From Rosellinia necatrix (Eukaryota; Ascomycota; Sordariomycetes; Xylariales; Xylariaceae), in assembly GCA_021209875.1 (NCBI GenBank), contig JAGYVD010000003.1:3782001-3846000 (forward strand): a stretch of 64,000 bases of DNA, in the 5' to 3' direction. This document shows positions 34,327 through 46,440 of the stretch, piece by piece. The position numbers and the translations under genes are program-made. Under the pieces are notes generated by a model. It had not been told where the DNA came from, ran no database searches, and was given only the letters and a program-made list of their open reading frames with translations. Each line of letters starts with the position of its first letter. Position 1 is the stretch's first letter.

Positions 34327-34800
34327 ATGAAGGCCTCTACCATCTTCGTCAGTGCCCTTGCCGCTGTTGCCAGCGCTGCTCCTACGACTACCGTTTCCGA
34401 GAAGCGAGCCGTGGTCGACCTGAACGCCTTCAACCAGTTTGGGTTCGTGAACCAGAACCTGCAGTACTTCAACGCCATCAACGCCTTCAACTTGCAAGCT
34501 TTCGAACAGCTGGCGGCGTTCAACAACCTCAACATTATTGGCTTCCAGGGTCTCTTCTCAAACAATGTCTTCGACCTCAACGCCCTTCTTCAGCTGCAGC
34601 AAGTCGCTCTACTCTCCCAACTCGGCGGCCTCGGTGTGTTCGGCAACTTCGATCTCTCCACCATCCAGCTCGGTGGCCTCAACCTCGGTGTTGTGAACGC
34701 CATTGGCGGCTTCGATATCGGTTCTCTCATCGACGCCAGCCTGCGACCGCAGATCCAGTCTGTCATCCAGCAGACGCAGCTGTCCACCGTGGTCGTCTAA
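34327..34800 (+). CDS. Small secreted hydrophobic Leu/Asn/Phe-rich protein
   Basis: Single coding exon, 157 residues. It has a clean signal peptide (MKASTIFVSALAAVASAA, cleavage near residue 18) followed by a short propeptide ending in EKR, a Kex2-type site at residues 25-27. The mature protein has no cysteine and consists of phase-repeating hydrophobic/Asn segments (LNAFNQFGF, INAFNLQAF, FNNLNIIGF), then ALLQLQQVALLSQLGGLG and a C-terminal GGFDIGSLIDASLRPQIQSVIQQ. The irregular about 15-residue periodicity suggests a solenoid or amphipathic surface protein. Codon use is strongly C-ending, as in highly expressed fungal genes, and a TATA box plus two leader introns support high expression. It is a divergent paralogue of the 31071 gene. 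The function is unknown; an effector or cell-surface role is inference. Confidence 0.85.
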   Translation: MKASTIFVSALAAVASAAPTTTVSEKRAVVDLNAFNQFGFVNQNLQYFNAINAFNLQAFEQLAAFNNLNIIGFQGLFSNNVFDLNALLQLQQVALLSQLGGLGVFGNFDLSTIQLGGLNLGVVNAIGGFDIGSLIDASLRPQIQSVIQQTQLSTVVV

Positions 34801-37800
34801 TAACGAAGACCGAAGGACGCAGCAACGGGAGGGACAGGAGATGAATTGTCTCTTCTCTTTCTATCTTGGGGGTTGCCAGTACAAGGTTTCCTTCTCCGCA
34901 GGCGGGTGTTAATGGGAAATAGTAGGGGAGTCCGTTTATTGCATCGGGGCCCTTTGGGGTCTCGCGGGACAGCATGGGGGTGGGATTGGTGAGCAGTGAT
35001 GGGATAGAACAAGTTAGGCGGAAAGCGGGATATGTTTTGTTGGATAGTTTCTCCGAATATACAGCCTATACTTTGCGACCTGTTTTCGCTAGAGGCACCC
35101 AATCATCACTCTGTATCGGTACTTTACGCCCCTTTAAGATGGGCTTGACTTGTATGGATACTTAAAACGGAAAACCCGAGTGCTTAGTCGGAAGCAGTTG
35201 TGACGACGACGTTGGGCGTATGAACGCCACCCTACCCTGAAGACCGTGCTTGGTTTATAGCCATAGTAACCTACCTCTCGCTCCACTCGGAGGGATGTAG
35301 GTATGCCCAATTCAGGATTTGATCATGCCGCTTGACGACAAATTCCATCTCACGTCGACAGACATCTCAGAATTCTCCATGCCGAGTTATCCAGTACATA
35401 CACACTACAGGCACCCCCGGCGCTAATATCAGGACACCTGGCATAAGGGGACATATTCGAGAAAATCTCTCCGGGCTGCGGCGCCACCCGGAGGATAAGC
35501 ACGTCGTTCGATGCCTTAAAGATCCCCGCTCGTGACGTGGAGACGGGATAAAAAGCGGGCTACCGAAAGGCCATCGAGCAACAACACTGCCGCAGCTCTA
35601 CGACAACGGCAGCGGCTCGAAGGCTATTCCCGGGGCTCGTCCCACCTGAATGGTACACACATACGTACCCTCACTCGCTACCCACAGCGGTAATTGCGAT
35701 GGGGGGAGGGGGGGCAATCCGGGGTGCGTGGCGCGAGACGGACGACCACTGCAAGGCGCCGAAGATGGGATGGGCTTGGTGACGTGCCGCGCAAGGTACA
35801 GAAGGCTAGTCTATCTACCAAGTTAGCTGCTGGCGATTACGTACCTATAACTATGCTTGTACCCTAGATAACATGCCAACCCAGGAGATAATGCAACGAG
35901 TCCCTGTACATTTATTTTGTGCAACTGTAAAGCGTCGATCGTCGGCTGAAAAGGCGTGATCAGTAATCTGTCAGGGGGAATAGCTCTCATAGCGAATTTC
36001 GAGACAACGGACGCATGTACCATGACATGGCGAGGCGTAATATATCTACAGTAGTGTACCTGGATCATCTGCAGGGTTCTGTAGGCGCCAGGCACACTGT
36101 GAGGTAGTATAGCTGGTTACTCAGATATCTCCTGCGCTCAACTCTAATAATAACAGCTTCCTCGGCGGGCTATGCCAACCTAGGTATGCAGTGCAGTAGC
36201 AACCGTTGGTGGCAGTAGGCATGTCGTACGAGATATCCCAATAGAGCCGGGGGCGTCAGACAATAGTATCGGTTAGTTTTTCGGTTCTTCTCTTTCACCG
36301 TTTCTTAGAATATCTCGGGCCTGAGCTTGGCTCGTCAGCTCATCGTTTAACTCACTCGAGGCTCTTCCCTACGTCGAGTAGTTATAAGACAGACACGATG
36401 TCCGCTTGTAAGTGAATGCAAGGATATCGAGGACTTACTAACGGGCCACTAACTAACTACAGTATGTGCGTAGTCAATATTGTCGGGTCATCGGTATGTA
36501 CACAACCCCATGTATGGTGCTAATGCTGTGCATGCATGCTCACAGGCGGGCAGCGATCTGCTCAGTGACTTGGCAGCCTGAAGACACCAACTACCGAAAA
36601 CGCTCACCTACATGTTTTCCCATGTCCTCTTCCATGGCTCGGACCCGTATTCCACCATTCCACATAGTGTATATAACTATCCTCCGTGTAAGTTGTTCGA
36701 TCACAGATAGCAAACATGCGTGCTGGGTTATCCACCCGATATCCCCAGTCAATTACCTACTTAGACTAGGTAGTATATGCCCATCGTGGACGTTGACGCG
36801 TGGAAGAGTTAACAAAGACTTACCCACATGCAATCCTATCATGCTCATCTACGGCTACGACCATCTGACCTTGCCCAGTCTCACACCTACGAATCCCTTT
36901 CGTCTCCTGACATCGAGTAAGACGAGCAAAAGCCGGTCGCGTTCACCACGCACCCTACCGTGGACGAGGACATGCACGTAGCAGCGCTGCACTGTCACAT
37001 CGGCTCACTGCATGCATATTATTTATTGTACATCATCTATACGAACCAGGCATTCACTTACATATATATTCACCAAAGTAGCTGCCTACATGCCACATGC
37101 GTATTGTAATGTTATATGTATGGACTGTACATGTACAGTATGGCATGGGCGGTGGCCGATGCCATACCATATCGTGGTAGTATGCTTGATCGACGAATCA
37201 ACGCAGCCGTCTGGAAGAATAACCTTGTTTGCTCATTGCGCAGGAGTGTGCATAGCGAGTGTAGAGGAGGGACGGAGTGCACTAAGATTGGAATGGCTTA
37301 CCCGTCCGGAAATTTTTTCCCTGGCCACCCCAGACCAGAGTGATATCCACCTAAGAAATGAAGCTATTATCTCTCGAACTAGCTCGACATGTGCGCTAGC
37401 TAATTAATGAAGCACCGACATAGAGCACCTCTGAGAGCTCTAGCGGCGTAGGGAAGCTTGGAGGGAAAAAAAAAAACCCTCTTCCAGGAAGCATGCATTG
37501 TGGTGCCCTGGATGCGGAGCAAAACAAATAATGGAAGGCGAGAGGATGGTATGTTGTTGTTGTTGGTGATGATGTCGCCATTGTTGACCGCTGGTCTCGC
37601 TTGTGTCGTTGCCGGCAAACGCCGCCTGTTATTGCCTACCTAGGGTAAGCTTAACGCTCTAATTTGTATGCTTTAATGTACCTGAGCCGACGAGGCCGTC
37701 GAGAATGAGGCGGCCTCCCGAGACGCTCGCTCACCAGTCGTGCCGTTCCTCATAACATTCACCACTCAACTACCCAGCCAAGTAAGGATGCAACCACCGG

Positions 37801-39400
37801 CCCTTGAAAAACGGATACCCGTTCGGCCAAACGACGGCTTCTCCACGGAGGAGATCAACGCGCATCACCTTGGCGCATATCGTTGCGACGGCCGAGGATG
37901 GAACGAAAGAATACCACTGCCGGTGAGAAAAACTGGACCATCATTTCCTCCTTGCGCTGAACAAATGCCTATGTACATACATACCTAACTTGGTGTGCCT
38001 CTACCTGCATAAACCAGATGCAAGCAGAGAGGAGGGGGGGTGGCTGGCGAGGGAGAGGGTAGGAGGGCGGATGCGATGCATGCAATCCATCTGATCCTCA
38101 GAGGTTGCACCGGAAAGGTAAGGATAAAAGTAAGCCTGGTTTTCGAAATTTCGAAGGCCGACATAACTATCAACACACCCGCTGCCTGCGAGGCAGGCTA
38201 TGCAGGCGCGGACGTGACATATCTGTACGCGAACAATGCAAGATAGGCACAGCGCCATGGCTTATCACCGTGCGGCCACTTAGCGGTCGATCCTTGCCTC
38301 CTGGCCTTTCACGCTCGGAGGTTGGCTGGAATGTGATTCGCCTCTTGGAATACCGGTGCCTAGGTATCGCTGCTTTGGATGCATGAAGCTGATTGTGGGA
38401 ATGGGATTAATAAGTGCGTATGGATGTGGGTAGGAAAACAGTGTATGTGGCGTTGAAGAAGCATACCCACCGACCACAAGCTGCCTGGTCGTCCGACCAT
38501 GCACTGCAGGCCAGGCTGCGACGGCCGGCAAAGATAACGGTCGTCTCACTGTCTGTCAATCGCTGTGGATGGCCGGGGGATGGTTGGCCGTACGGAATGC
38601 GCAGGTCGGAGTAAGTTAGATAGACAGACCTGACAGGTCGTGCCCCGTCTTCTTGTGCATCGCTGCCATGACTGCCATGAGACCGCCATGAGATTGCCAT
38701 GAGACTGCCATGAGACTACCACGACTGCCGTGACTGCCGTGACTGCCGTGACTATAATGGCCGTAATGGCCGTAATGACCGCGGCGTTGATCGACGACGC
38801 GATTTAGACCGTCCTGATATCCCTCGTTCGCTCTTCGGGCGGCTCAGCCGTCCCACCGGCCCCGTGGCCGTGAACCATGGCCTGGCCTGTTTGCCCGAAC
38901 CGAGCACTATCTGCCTCGGACAGGCGATGGACTCGCTAAGATATGCGGCCCTACGGTGATATGCTGCCACAGGGCCTGGGTTACCTAGTGTAGTATGTAG
39001 TCGTCGTCAAGTAGTCAAGTAGTCAAGCCGCTCACTCCCGATTATTTTACATCCATGTCAGAGTAACAGAGCGTACATAGGGACGACTGCTACCTAGGTT
39101 AGGTCAGGTTGCTGTCGTGCGAAGGGCTGGCTCCTACCCGACTTGCCTCGTCGGCTTCTCGGCAGTCTTTGTCCATGAAATAACCGTCTGCGCCCCCTCC
39201 ACCCCCTTCCCCCAATGGCCGACCAGGTGCACTTGGCATAGCGGCGGCGGGGTATCCTGCGGCCTTATCCAAAAATAAGATGCTTGCCTGTACACTACCA
39301 TGACTGCGTGGTAGCGAGAATGGCAGGTAAGCGATGGTGCGTTGAACTCGGTACCAAGGTCGGCTACCGGGGTCGGGGCCTCAGGCTACCCTATTATTAC
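34801..39400. other. Gene desert, first part
   Basis: No gene supported. ORFs up to 171 codons (36466-36981) have no recognisable domain. Contains an imperfect tandem array at 38648-38778. The G/C content drifts from local GC-rich patches (35450-35780) to AT-rich stretches. Confidence 0.55.
38648..38778. repeat. Evolving tandem array (12-bp then 9-bp units)
   Basis: Reading + strand: about five copies of a GCCATGAGACT-type 12-mer, then four of TGCCGTGAC, then three of TGGCCGTAA. Adjacent units differ gradually, as if the array changed period and sequence along its length. Confidence 0.8.
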
Positions 39401-39578
39401 CCTATTGCCACCTGAGTAGGCACTTAGATAGGTAAGTCAGTACTGTACTAGGCGCTCGCTATCCCCTCAGGGGACCTTTGCATCTCGGCGCTTGCAGGGC
39501 ATCGTATACGCCGTGGTTAGTGCCAGCGGGGTTGGTGGTTGGGTTGGGAATTGAGTCGCTCGAATGGTGGCTTAGGCA

Positions 39579-39670
39579 GGTAGGTAGGTAGGTAGGTAGG
39601 TAGGTAGGTACCTGTATGTAAGGGAGGTAGGTACCTAGGTAAGGTAGGTAGGTACCTAGGTTAGGTAGGC
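39579..39670. repeat. GGTA microsatellite and palindromic repeats
   Basis: Eight GGTA units followed by GGTACCTAGGTAAGGTAGG-type words. Confidence 0.85.
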
Positions 39671-40054
39671 TAGGGTAGGTGGTAGTGGTAATGGTAGCCA
39701 ACTAGTAGTAAACAGATCCGGGTTTGTTCGATCCTCCGCTTCCACCTCCGTATCCTACCTACCCAGGCATGTATTTGATGTATATGCATACCTCTTTTAC
39801 GCGGGAGTGAGACGAGCGGGTTGGCCAGAGGTGTTCAGGTGACTGGATTGCGTCACCGAGAGGGGGGGACAACGAATAATTACGGCTGAGCCATTCATCC
39901 TGTCAATTGATTGATTGCCCTTGTTCAGGTCAGCCATAACTAAGCCGCGAATAGAGTCGGAGGTTGGTTGTATCGCCTTTGTATGTGACTAACTATAGGT
40001 AGACGTAGATGGGTAGGTATCATGGTGTAGTATGGATCTATCAAACATTTACCA

Positions 40055-40107
40055 GGTAGGTAGGTAGGTAGGTAGGTAGGTAGGTAGGTAGGTAGGTAGG
40101 TGGGTAG
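40055..40107. repeat. (GGTA)n microsatellite
   Basis: About 13 nearly perfect GGTA units, the longest such run in the window. Confidence 0.95.
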
Positions 40108-40170
40108 TTATGTACGCACACCTACACATTTACCTGTACATCTGTTACATCTGTTCATCTGTACGCTTGT

Positions 40171-40257
40171 ACGCTTGTTTGTATGTATGTATGTATATAT
40201 GTATGTATGTATATATGTATGTATGTTATGTATGTATGTATGTATGATGTATGCATG
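40171..40257. repeat. (TATG)n microsatellite
   Basis: TATG/TATA tetranucleotides over about 85 bp, right after a TGTACGCTTGT duplication. Confidence 0.9.
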
Positions 40258-41200
40258 TAGGTTATACGCATCGACTAGTCCAGTCTGCGGCGGCCATGCA
40301 TGGAAGAGGTGATAACGTCCCATGGGCCATGGGATGCAGGTACACTCGTGTGGTGGACGATTGATCAGCTGGAGGCCGATCAGGAGACAATGCAACGCAG
40401 TCAGCCCTTGGCTTCCTATCTGCTGGGTCTCCAGATCTGGCCTTGGGGTGTTTAGGTAATTCGCACCAATGGGTTCCGAGGCTCTCGTTCGAAACCGTCC
40501 TTCGAGACTCTCGTCCTGGATAACTAACACGCGTTGGTCGGTGCAGCAGCCCAATGTTGAAACGTTGATTCTGCGGAGTCATGTCGTTGTCATCCACAGT
40601 CGATGCTACCGTTCGTCTCCTGTCCGCCCCCGCCCTCGATGCTCCTCTGCCTACCTACCTAACCTACCTACGTCGTGTACCATGTACCTCCGTTATGTAC
40701 CTACCTATCTGGCTGGTGTTCGAGCTCACGACACGGGCCTACGACGGTACGGCCTGGTTGATTGGGTCGACGGCGAGACCGTTCCGCGGGCTGACTCTCC
40801 TTGCTGGGCCGACGTGCATCAGCTTCTATTTGCTGTCAGCGGCGGCACTGCCAGTCTTGCAATCTCACCCCAATCCACGCCTGTCTACATAGGCCTCGGC
40901 TTTCGAGCTCGTGGTATGCGAGAGAGTGCCGGGAGTGGCTCAACCGCCCGCCGAAGCTTCCGTCTCATTCTCCGCCGCATGTAACCTACAAGGGCCGGGT
41001 TGGACATAAATCACCTGCTCCTCGAGACCCGGTTATATCTTCATCTCAGGTCATAAGGGCGGCCACTGTCCATGGCACTAAGGCGGAAGCCCCCAGCTGG
41101 GCAGGCATCGTTGCACGCGAAAAGGGGACTGCGTCCTTTTGCTCCCGCTTCGTAGTTATGGCGAGTAGGCTCCCGACATACCTAGTCTGGCGAAGCTGAA

Positions 41201-43038
41201 ATGTAAGCATCAACAAGGCGCCATGATGGTATTAGCGTCCCGGCGGCAGTAGTATTGACCAACGCCCGTCGCGCCCGTCGTAGCTCATATCAAGTTAGGT
41301 CAAGTCGTTGCAACCCTGTGCTATCTAGACTAGGGACTCCCGTCCTAGTTCTCCGCGTCCCTCTGAAATACTTAAACTGTTTTGGTCTCCCTAAACTCGC
41401 TAACCTTAGTTGGGCGTAGCCACAGTCATCATCCTTGATGAGGACCGTCTATATTGTTTGGCTAAGTCGTGAAATCTAAGGCTTGGTAAGAAAGCAAGAG
41501 AGAAGAGCTGGTAATTGATTTGCTCAGAGTCATCAGGTGGGTATTTCGGCATTTAGACTAGCTACCGGGGTAGGCATACATGATAGTCGTCATGAAATAT
41601 GAACACAAATACAGTACAGATGATACCGATATTCTCCGATTGCCAAGTCATCTCTCAACCATGGTATATTCCGAACCCAAATGATAGAGCGGTCGGATGG
41701 ATGGGGGCGAGGGAACGACACCCCCACGGGCATCATCGACTCATGGGCAGGGAGTAGGGAATATGCCATGGCCTTTGCTGGGGATTATTCGGAGCGGAGA
41801 CAATCGCTACACTAGACTCATCGTAGGTCTGTGCCCCGTCGATTAAGATTCTAGAGAGAGAGGGGGGAGGGAGCTTAGTCCCTGCTAAGACAGAATGAAC
41901 CGATGCTGGAAAAGGATCTTCAAGGGCTCATTGGCGCCTGTGGATGAAGGATAGATAGGCGGGGAAATGGCACCGTAACACCCCACGATTTGGTTCCAGC
42001 CCACAAAACAGGTAAAATAAAAACCCCGTAGCGCCTATATGCCAGTATCTTAGTCCTTGCCATTCAGGTGATTGCTCCATCCAACGCCATGTCCGAAGTA
42101 CTGTGGTGAAAATTTTTTGAAAAAGTTGATTCGTTGCACTGATCCCCATAAATGAAAACGCCAATACCACTTCGTCCCCCGTGCTGAACCACACGATACT
42201 GATAGAAAATACGTAGGAATAAAGACAGATTAACCGCCAGATGGGGGTTACGTGAGGCGCTTGGTTATGTAGCGTGAAGCTACGATATAAACAGGCCGAG
42301 AAAGCGGCTTGAGGGAGCGCGAAAGCCGCGCGTAGAGTAATATAGGGTGACGGTTCAGGAGAAGCCGCAATCGGCGAGGGTTAACGGCAAAGCACAAGAC
42401 TCGAGAACTGTATGATCCGGTCTCATAGGAGGGAGAGATGATGACGATGCCCGCACCGCGATCAGCCTTGTAGGAAACAAGGAAACCAACAGTGTGCAAG
42501 GTAGCGGAGAGCTGCGTCGGCGCACAGGCGCGCATAAGTGGGTGTGAATGGTAACGACATGCTGACTCAGAAGATCCAGCTGACCGTTATGGAGGAGGCG
42601 TTCATGTCATAACTAGCCTGGCACGGAGAGTGGGTGCAGGGGTTGGGGGCTTGACAAGTGATGGGTAAGGAAGTCGATGCAGCTGCAGCAGTCTTCGGAC
42701 AGTGGCCGGCGAGGACCGTTCAGACGGTGTTCGAGAGCTCGCCAATGGCTGAAAGCCTCAGTGCCCAAGCCCGAGGACGACGTGGAGCGGCCTAATTGGG
42801 ACATCTGTGGCAGGCATAGTTCGATCCGCAGTAGTCATGGGTTCCGAAGTCGACGGCCTTGCAGCAAAAGGTGCAGCAGTGGTTGACTAGAGGTTGGTGC
42901 TCTTTGACAGCCATGGTGACAACCGTCGGGACGGGAGTGGGAGAGCCGTGATTGGTACGTTGGGGTAGCGGAACGATGTCGTGTTGCCGGGTAGCTGTGC
43001 TTGCTATGGAGCAGGACGGGACGGGCAACGTTCCAACG

Positions 43039-43073
<35 letters not shown>

Positions 43074-43123
43074 CACGAGAGTGCGTGGTGTATAGGTGTG
43101 TACGGTGTGTATATGTGTTTGGT

Positions 43124-43158
<35 letters not shown>

Positions 43159-43560
43159 GGGTGTCTTTCTGTGTGCGTATGTGTGTACCAGCGTACAAAG
43201 TAATAGAAGGATCCGCAAGTCGAGAGCCGGATTACGTGATGTGGTATAAAGACGGATGGAGGATGGAGACGAATGCACTGCGCAAAGTGACGACGGGATG
43301 GACGATTGGAGGAAAGAGGGAGACGTCCGGATGATGGTATTTATGCTTGATTCAGAGCGCCGGCGAGATTGGCAATGGTTCTGGAGAGACTGAGAGAAAA
43401 AGGTAGGAGCAGGTGGGATGGAACGAGCCCTTATTATACCTAGCCCATATTGCAGCCACGGTGCTGCTGAGATGAAAGACGATGACGAGAGACGATGTCG
43501 AGTCGAGGTGTCCATCGTCGGCCAGGGGTCAAGCAAAATTACATAGTACCTTTCTACCTA
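41201..43560. other. Gene desert with GT microsatellites
   Basis: Two GT dinucleotide runs at 43041-43070 and 43126-43157. They create a 233-codon Thr/His-rich minus-strand ORF (42835-43536) that I regard as spurious. Nothing else supported. Confidence 0.55.
43041..43157. repeat. Paired (GT)n microsatellites
   Basis: Fifteen and about sixteen GT units separated by about 55 bp of GT-rich sequence. Confidence 0.95.
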
Positions 43561-46440
43561 CCTACCTATATACATACATACATACATACATACATAACTA
43601 CTTGCCTACTCCTTCCGGACTGACCTAGACAAAGCTACAGTAGTGCAGGTAGGAAGTAGATACCTACCCGGTAGGCCGAGGAAGAACAGATGGAAGGGAA
43701 ACAACAGAGGTACCGGTACATCCCTCTCATTCCCCCACAGCCCAGACCAGCCGCCTTCCCTGCTTGTACCGCGATAAACACACGGTGATGGAGGGCGTGG
43801 GTGGCCAAAAGATAAAAAAAAAAAAGCCCCGGTACCTAAGGTAAGGCGGGTAGTCTTGCTAGGGGGTATAAAAAATCAAAGCTGGAATAGTATTAATGAA
43901 AAATGCATTTAATCAATGCGTGGAGCTGGGAACACAGGACCTTCCTGCTTACCTATACTACCTACATATAACCACTACACATAACTACCTGGGTGCAATG
44001 CCTAGCATAATACACTAGCTACCAAGTACCTAGTTACCTGCTCTTACAACTTGCACAGTCTTGATACCTACCTAGGTAAGATAAAAACCCTCCTACAATA
44101 GCTAATGCCCTAGCGTGCCTGAGGTAGGCAGGTACATACACAGGCAGATACCTTTACCACTTAGTTATATGTTGCATGCTACTAGCCCACTACCACTACT
44201 AGTGTTGTCCTCAGTCCGCATTTTACCCACATGCATTCTATGTATTCTGTCCGCATGTACATACATACATAAACCGAACAGGTCCACATACTAGACTAGG
44301 TAGTAGGTACTACCTAGTAAAGATCTACCAGGATGCAGTGTTATAAAATATTCAGATGCATGGAAATGGCCAATTAATAATAGGTTGCATTCAAACGCCA
44401 TGCCAGATGTGATGTGCGAAAGAAAGGTATACATATACTACCTACTACGTACTACGTACTACATATATATGTCGACCCTAGGTACCTATGGTATAATTGT
44501 CCAATAAACCTCTGCTACCAATCAACTGTGCAGTGTTGTGGCGTGAGAGAGACCCACCAGGAATCTGTTTTTCAAATTTTATTTCAGGGTGTGTGAGGTA
44601 TGTGTGCGCATGTGTGCATGTGTGTGTGTGTGTGTGTGTGTGTGGTGTTGTTTTCTCTTAATAATATCTTGGGAATTTTTCTTTCTTTCTTTTCAAGCTT
44701 ATCTTAGTCGAATTGCCTTAACGAGATCAAGCCACGAGCCGATACCTGCCGTTCTCTTAGCCGATTTGCTCCTCTGAAGATCAACTTAGATAAGACCAAA
44801 AAACAAACTTGCATAAAAATAGCTCCGATTAGGAGGCACTACTAAGCACTTTACGTTAGGCATTACTGTGTTCTGTGAAGACATCCGTACTGTGCTATGT
44901 AAGTAGGCAGTCATAATCCCAGCGCCACTTACCAGCATCCTCTCTCCTTTGACGGAATTCTAAGTGCAGCCATTGAGGTCACCGTTCAACATGTACGAGT
45001 CCGTATTCTGAAACAAAGTTGGCGCTCAACGAGGTTCACACTGTAAAAAAAAATTGTAATGCCAGCCAGTCATCGTACCACTCGCAGGCCAATCAGCGGT
45101 ACTTTGTGATTTAAGAGAGAATAGGTCATCTATTCCTACAGCACTATTGAGCCATGAACCGGCCTATTCAACATAGGCGCATTCCGAAGCCGTCAACGCA
45201 GTCGTGCTCCTTGAAGGGGAATGCATACCCCCCTGTGGACATAACCATGCCGCAGAATCCTCATTTCTCGAAAGACACTGGTTGTTGCCATGACTCACGT
45301 TGTGCGCCTCGTCAAGCCGCTCGACTACCAATGCAGTCCGTCTCTTTCATCCGGTTGGGTGTTGATGAAACAAGGCAAACACGGCTCCGCGTGGTTCAGC
45401 TTGTGCCTACATGGCAATCACATAGTGCACCATGGTGGACGCACGCCCTGGCTATCCTTGAGCCGCAACCTGTGTTGTTAGGGAGAATTAATTTAGTTAC
45501 TAGCCCTCCCAGTATATCAACTCGAAGTTGCCCCCGGCGAGGACCTAGCCAGGTCTCACTTGTCAATCTCCAAGCTCGGATGGGATTCTAGATAGCCAGC
45601 TTCTCAGCTTCTCAGCTTCTCAGCTTCTCGTCTCGGGACACTCCAAGATACTAAGCAGGAGCGAGTGTGTAGCTTAATGGTACGCTTCATGTGAGTTGCA
45701 GACACCGCTAGTCAGCCTTACCTCGAGGAATCTCTCTTGGTTTTACTTGAGTTATGCTTAAACCTCGTCAAGTATAGCCCGACGGGCCAGCTAACTAACT
45801 GCACAATGATGCTTGCCCAGCCCGCCTCGCAACGAGAGTGACTAAGAGTGATTACGGGGGTTGATAGCATTAGCTTCGTATCTAATTCTTGGCCCGGGTC
45901 CATCGGCACGGTTGAGAATGAACCGTTTGGGAATGACATCTACATTTGATATGCTCCTCCTCATACATAGTTACTCAACGTTCTGGATACATCATTGTAG
46001 ATGTTGCAGGGGGTACAAGAGGTGATCAACCGTCCCATTTCTATTCCTTTGACTATACGAAGTCCAAGTAAGAATTTTAGAAAATTAATACTGACCCAAC
46101 TATCCCATTCAGGTAGTGAAATCGCCAAGCCAGCACCTGTGGACCTACATATGCCCTACATATCGTACTCCAGGTACAGCATTTGATGTGATAGATACCC
46201 CGATTATCGGCCAGTCGCAAGACGAGCCGAGATTGTTAGTTAGAGTCAACTAACCAACTAACCTAACTTAACTAACTACCAGATAGGTAAGTAGGCAGGT
46301 ACCTAAGCAGCCCACCCAACACACACTCCATACCTAGGTGACTACGAAACGAAGTTCCTGTCCTCTCTCGAATCCCATTCAATCGATCGGGCCACGGCGC
46401 TGCTCGACTCGTTGCCTCTCTCGGTGGCCAGAATTACCCA
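43561..46440. other. Gene desert with CCTAGG/GGTA repeats and small tandem repeats
   Basis: CATA run (43570-43596), repeat words between 43960 and 44500, GT run (44620-44644), a period-8 CAGCTTCT array (45598-45629) and further CCTA words at 46250-46340. No coding sequence recognised. Confidence 0.55.
45598..45629. repeat. Period-8 tandem repeat (CAGCTTCT)n
   Basis: Four exact direct copies of CAGCTTCT. Confidence 0.9.

Larger units (their letters stand above)
39401..41200. other. Gene desert with microsatellites and repeat clusters
   Basis: GGTA runs at 39579-39611 and 40055-40107, TATG run at 40171-40257, and CCTAGG/GGTA words at 39400-39680 and 40650-40710. ORFs of 100-171 codons (40469-40984, 40801-41199) overlap in different frames without any recognisable protein. 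Confidence 0.55.

Noticed and set aside
36466..36981. 171-codon plus-strand ORF in the desert
   Set aside because: No domain, cysteine/histidine-rich by chance, no codon bias and no neighbouring exon.
41928..42194. 88-codon Trp-rich hydrophobic minus-strand ORF
   Set aside because: Composition is protein-like, but it begins at GTG, no family is recognised and no flanking exons are visible.
42835..43536. 233-codon minus-strand ORF rich in Thr-His repeats
   Set aside because: Created by the two GT microsatellites read as ACACAC codons; no domain, no splice support.
45655..45740. tRNA-like A box (TAGCTTAATGG) with D-stem AGC/GCT
   Set aside because: No anticodon stem pairs and no GTTCRA-type B box follows; likely chance.
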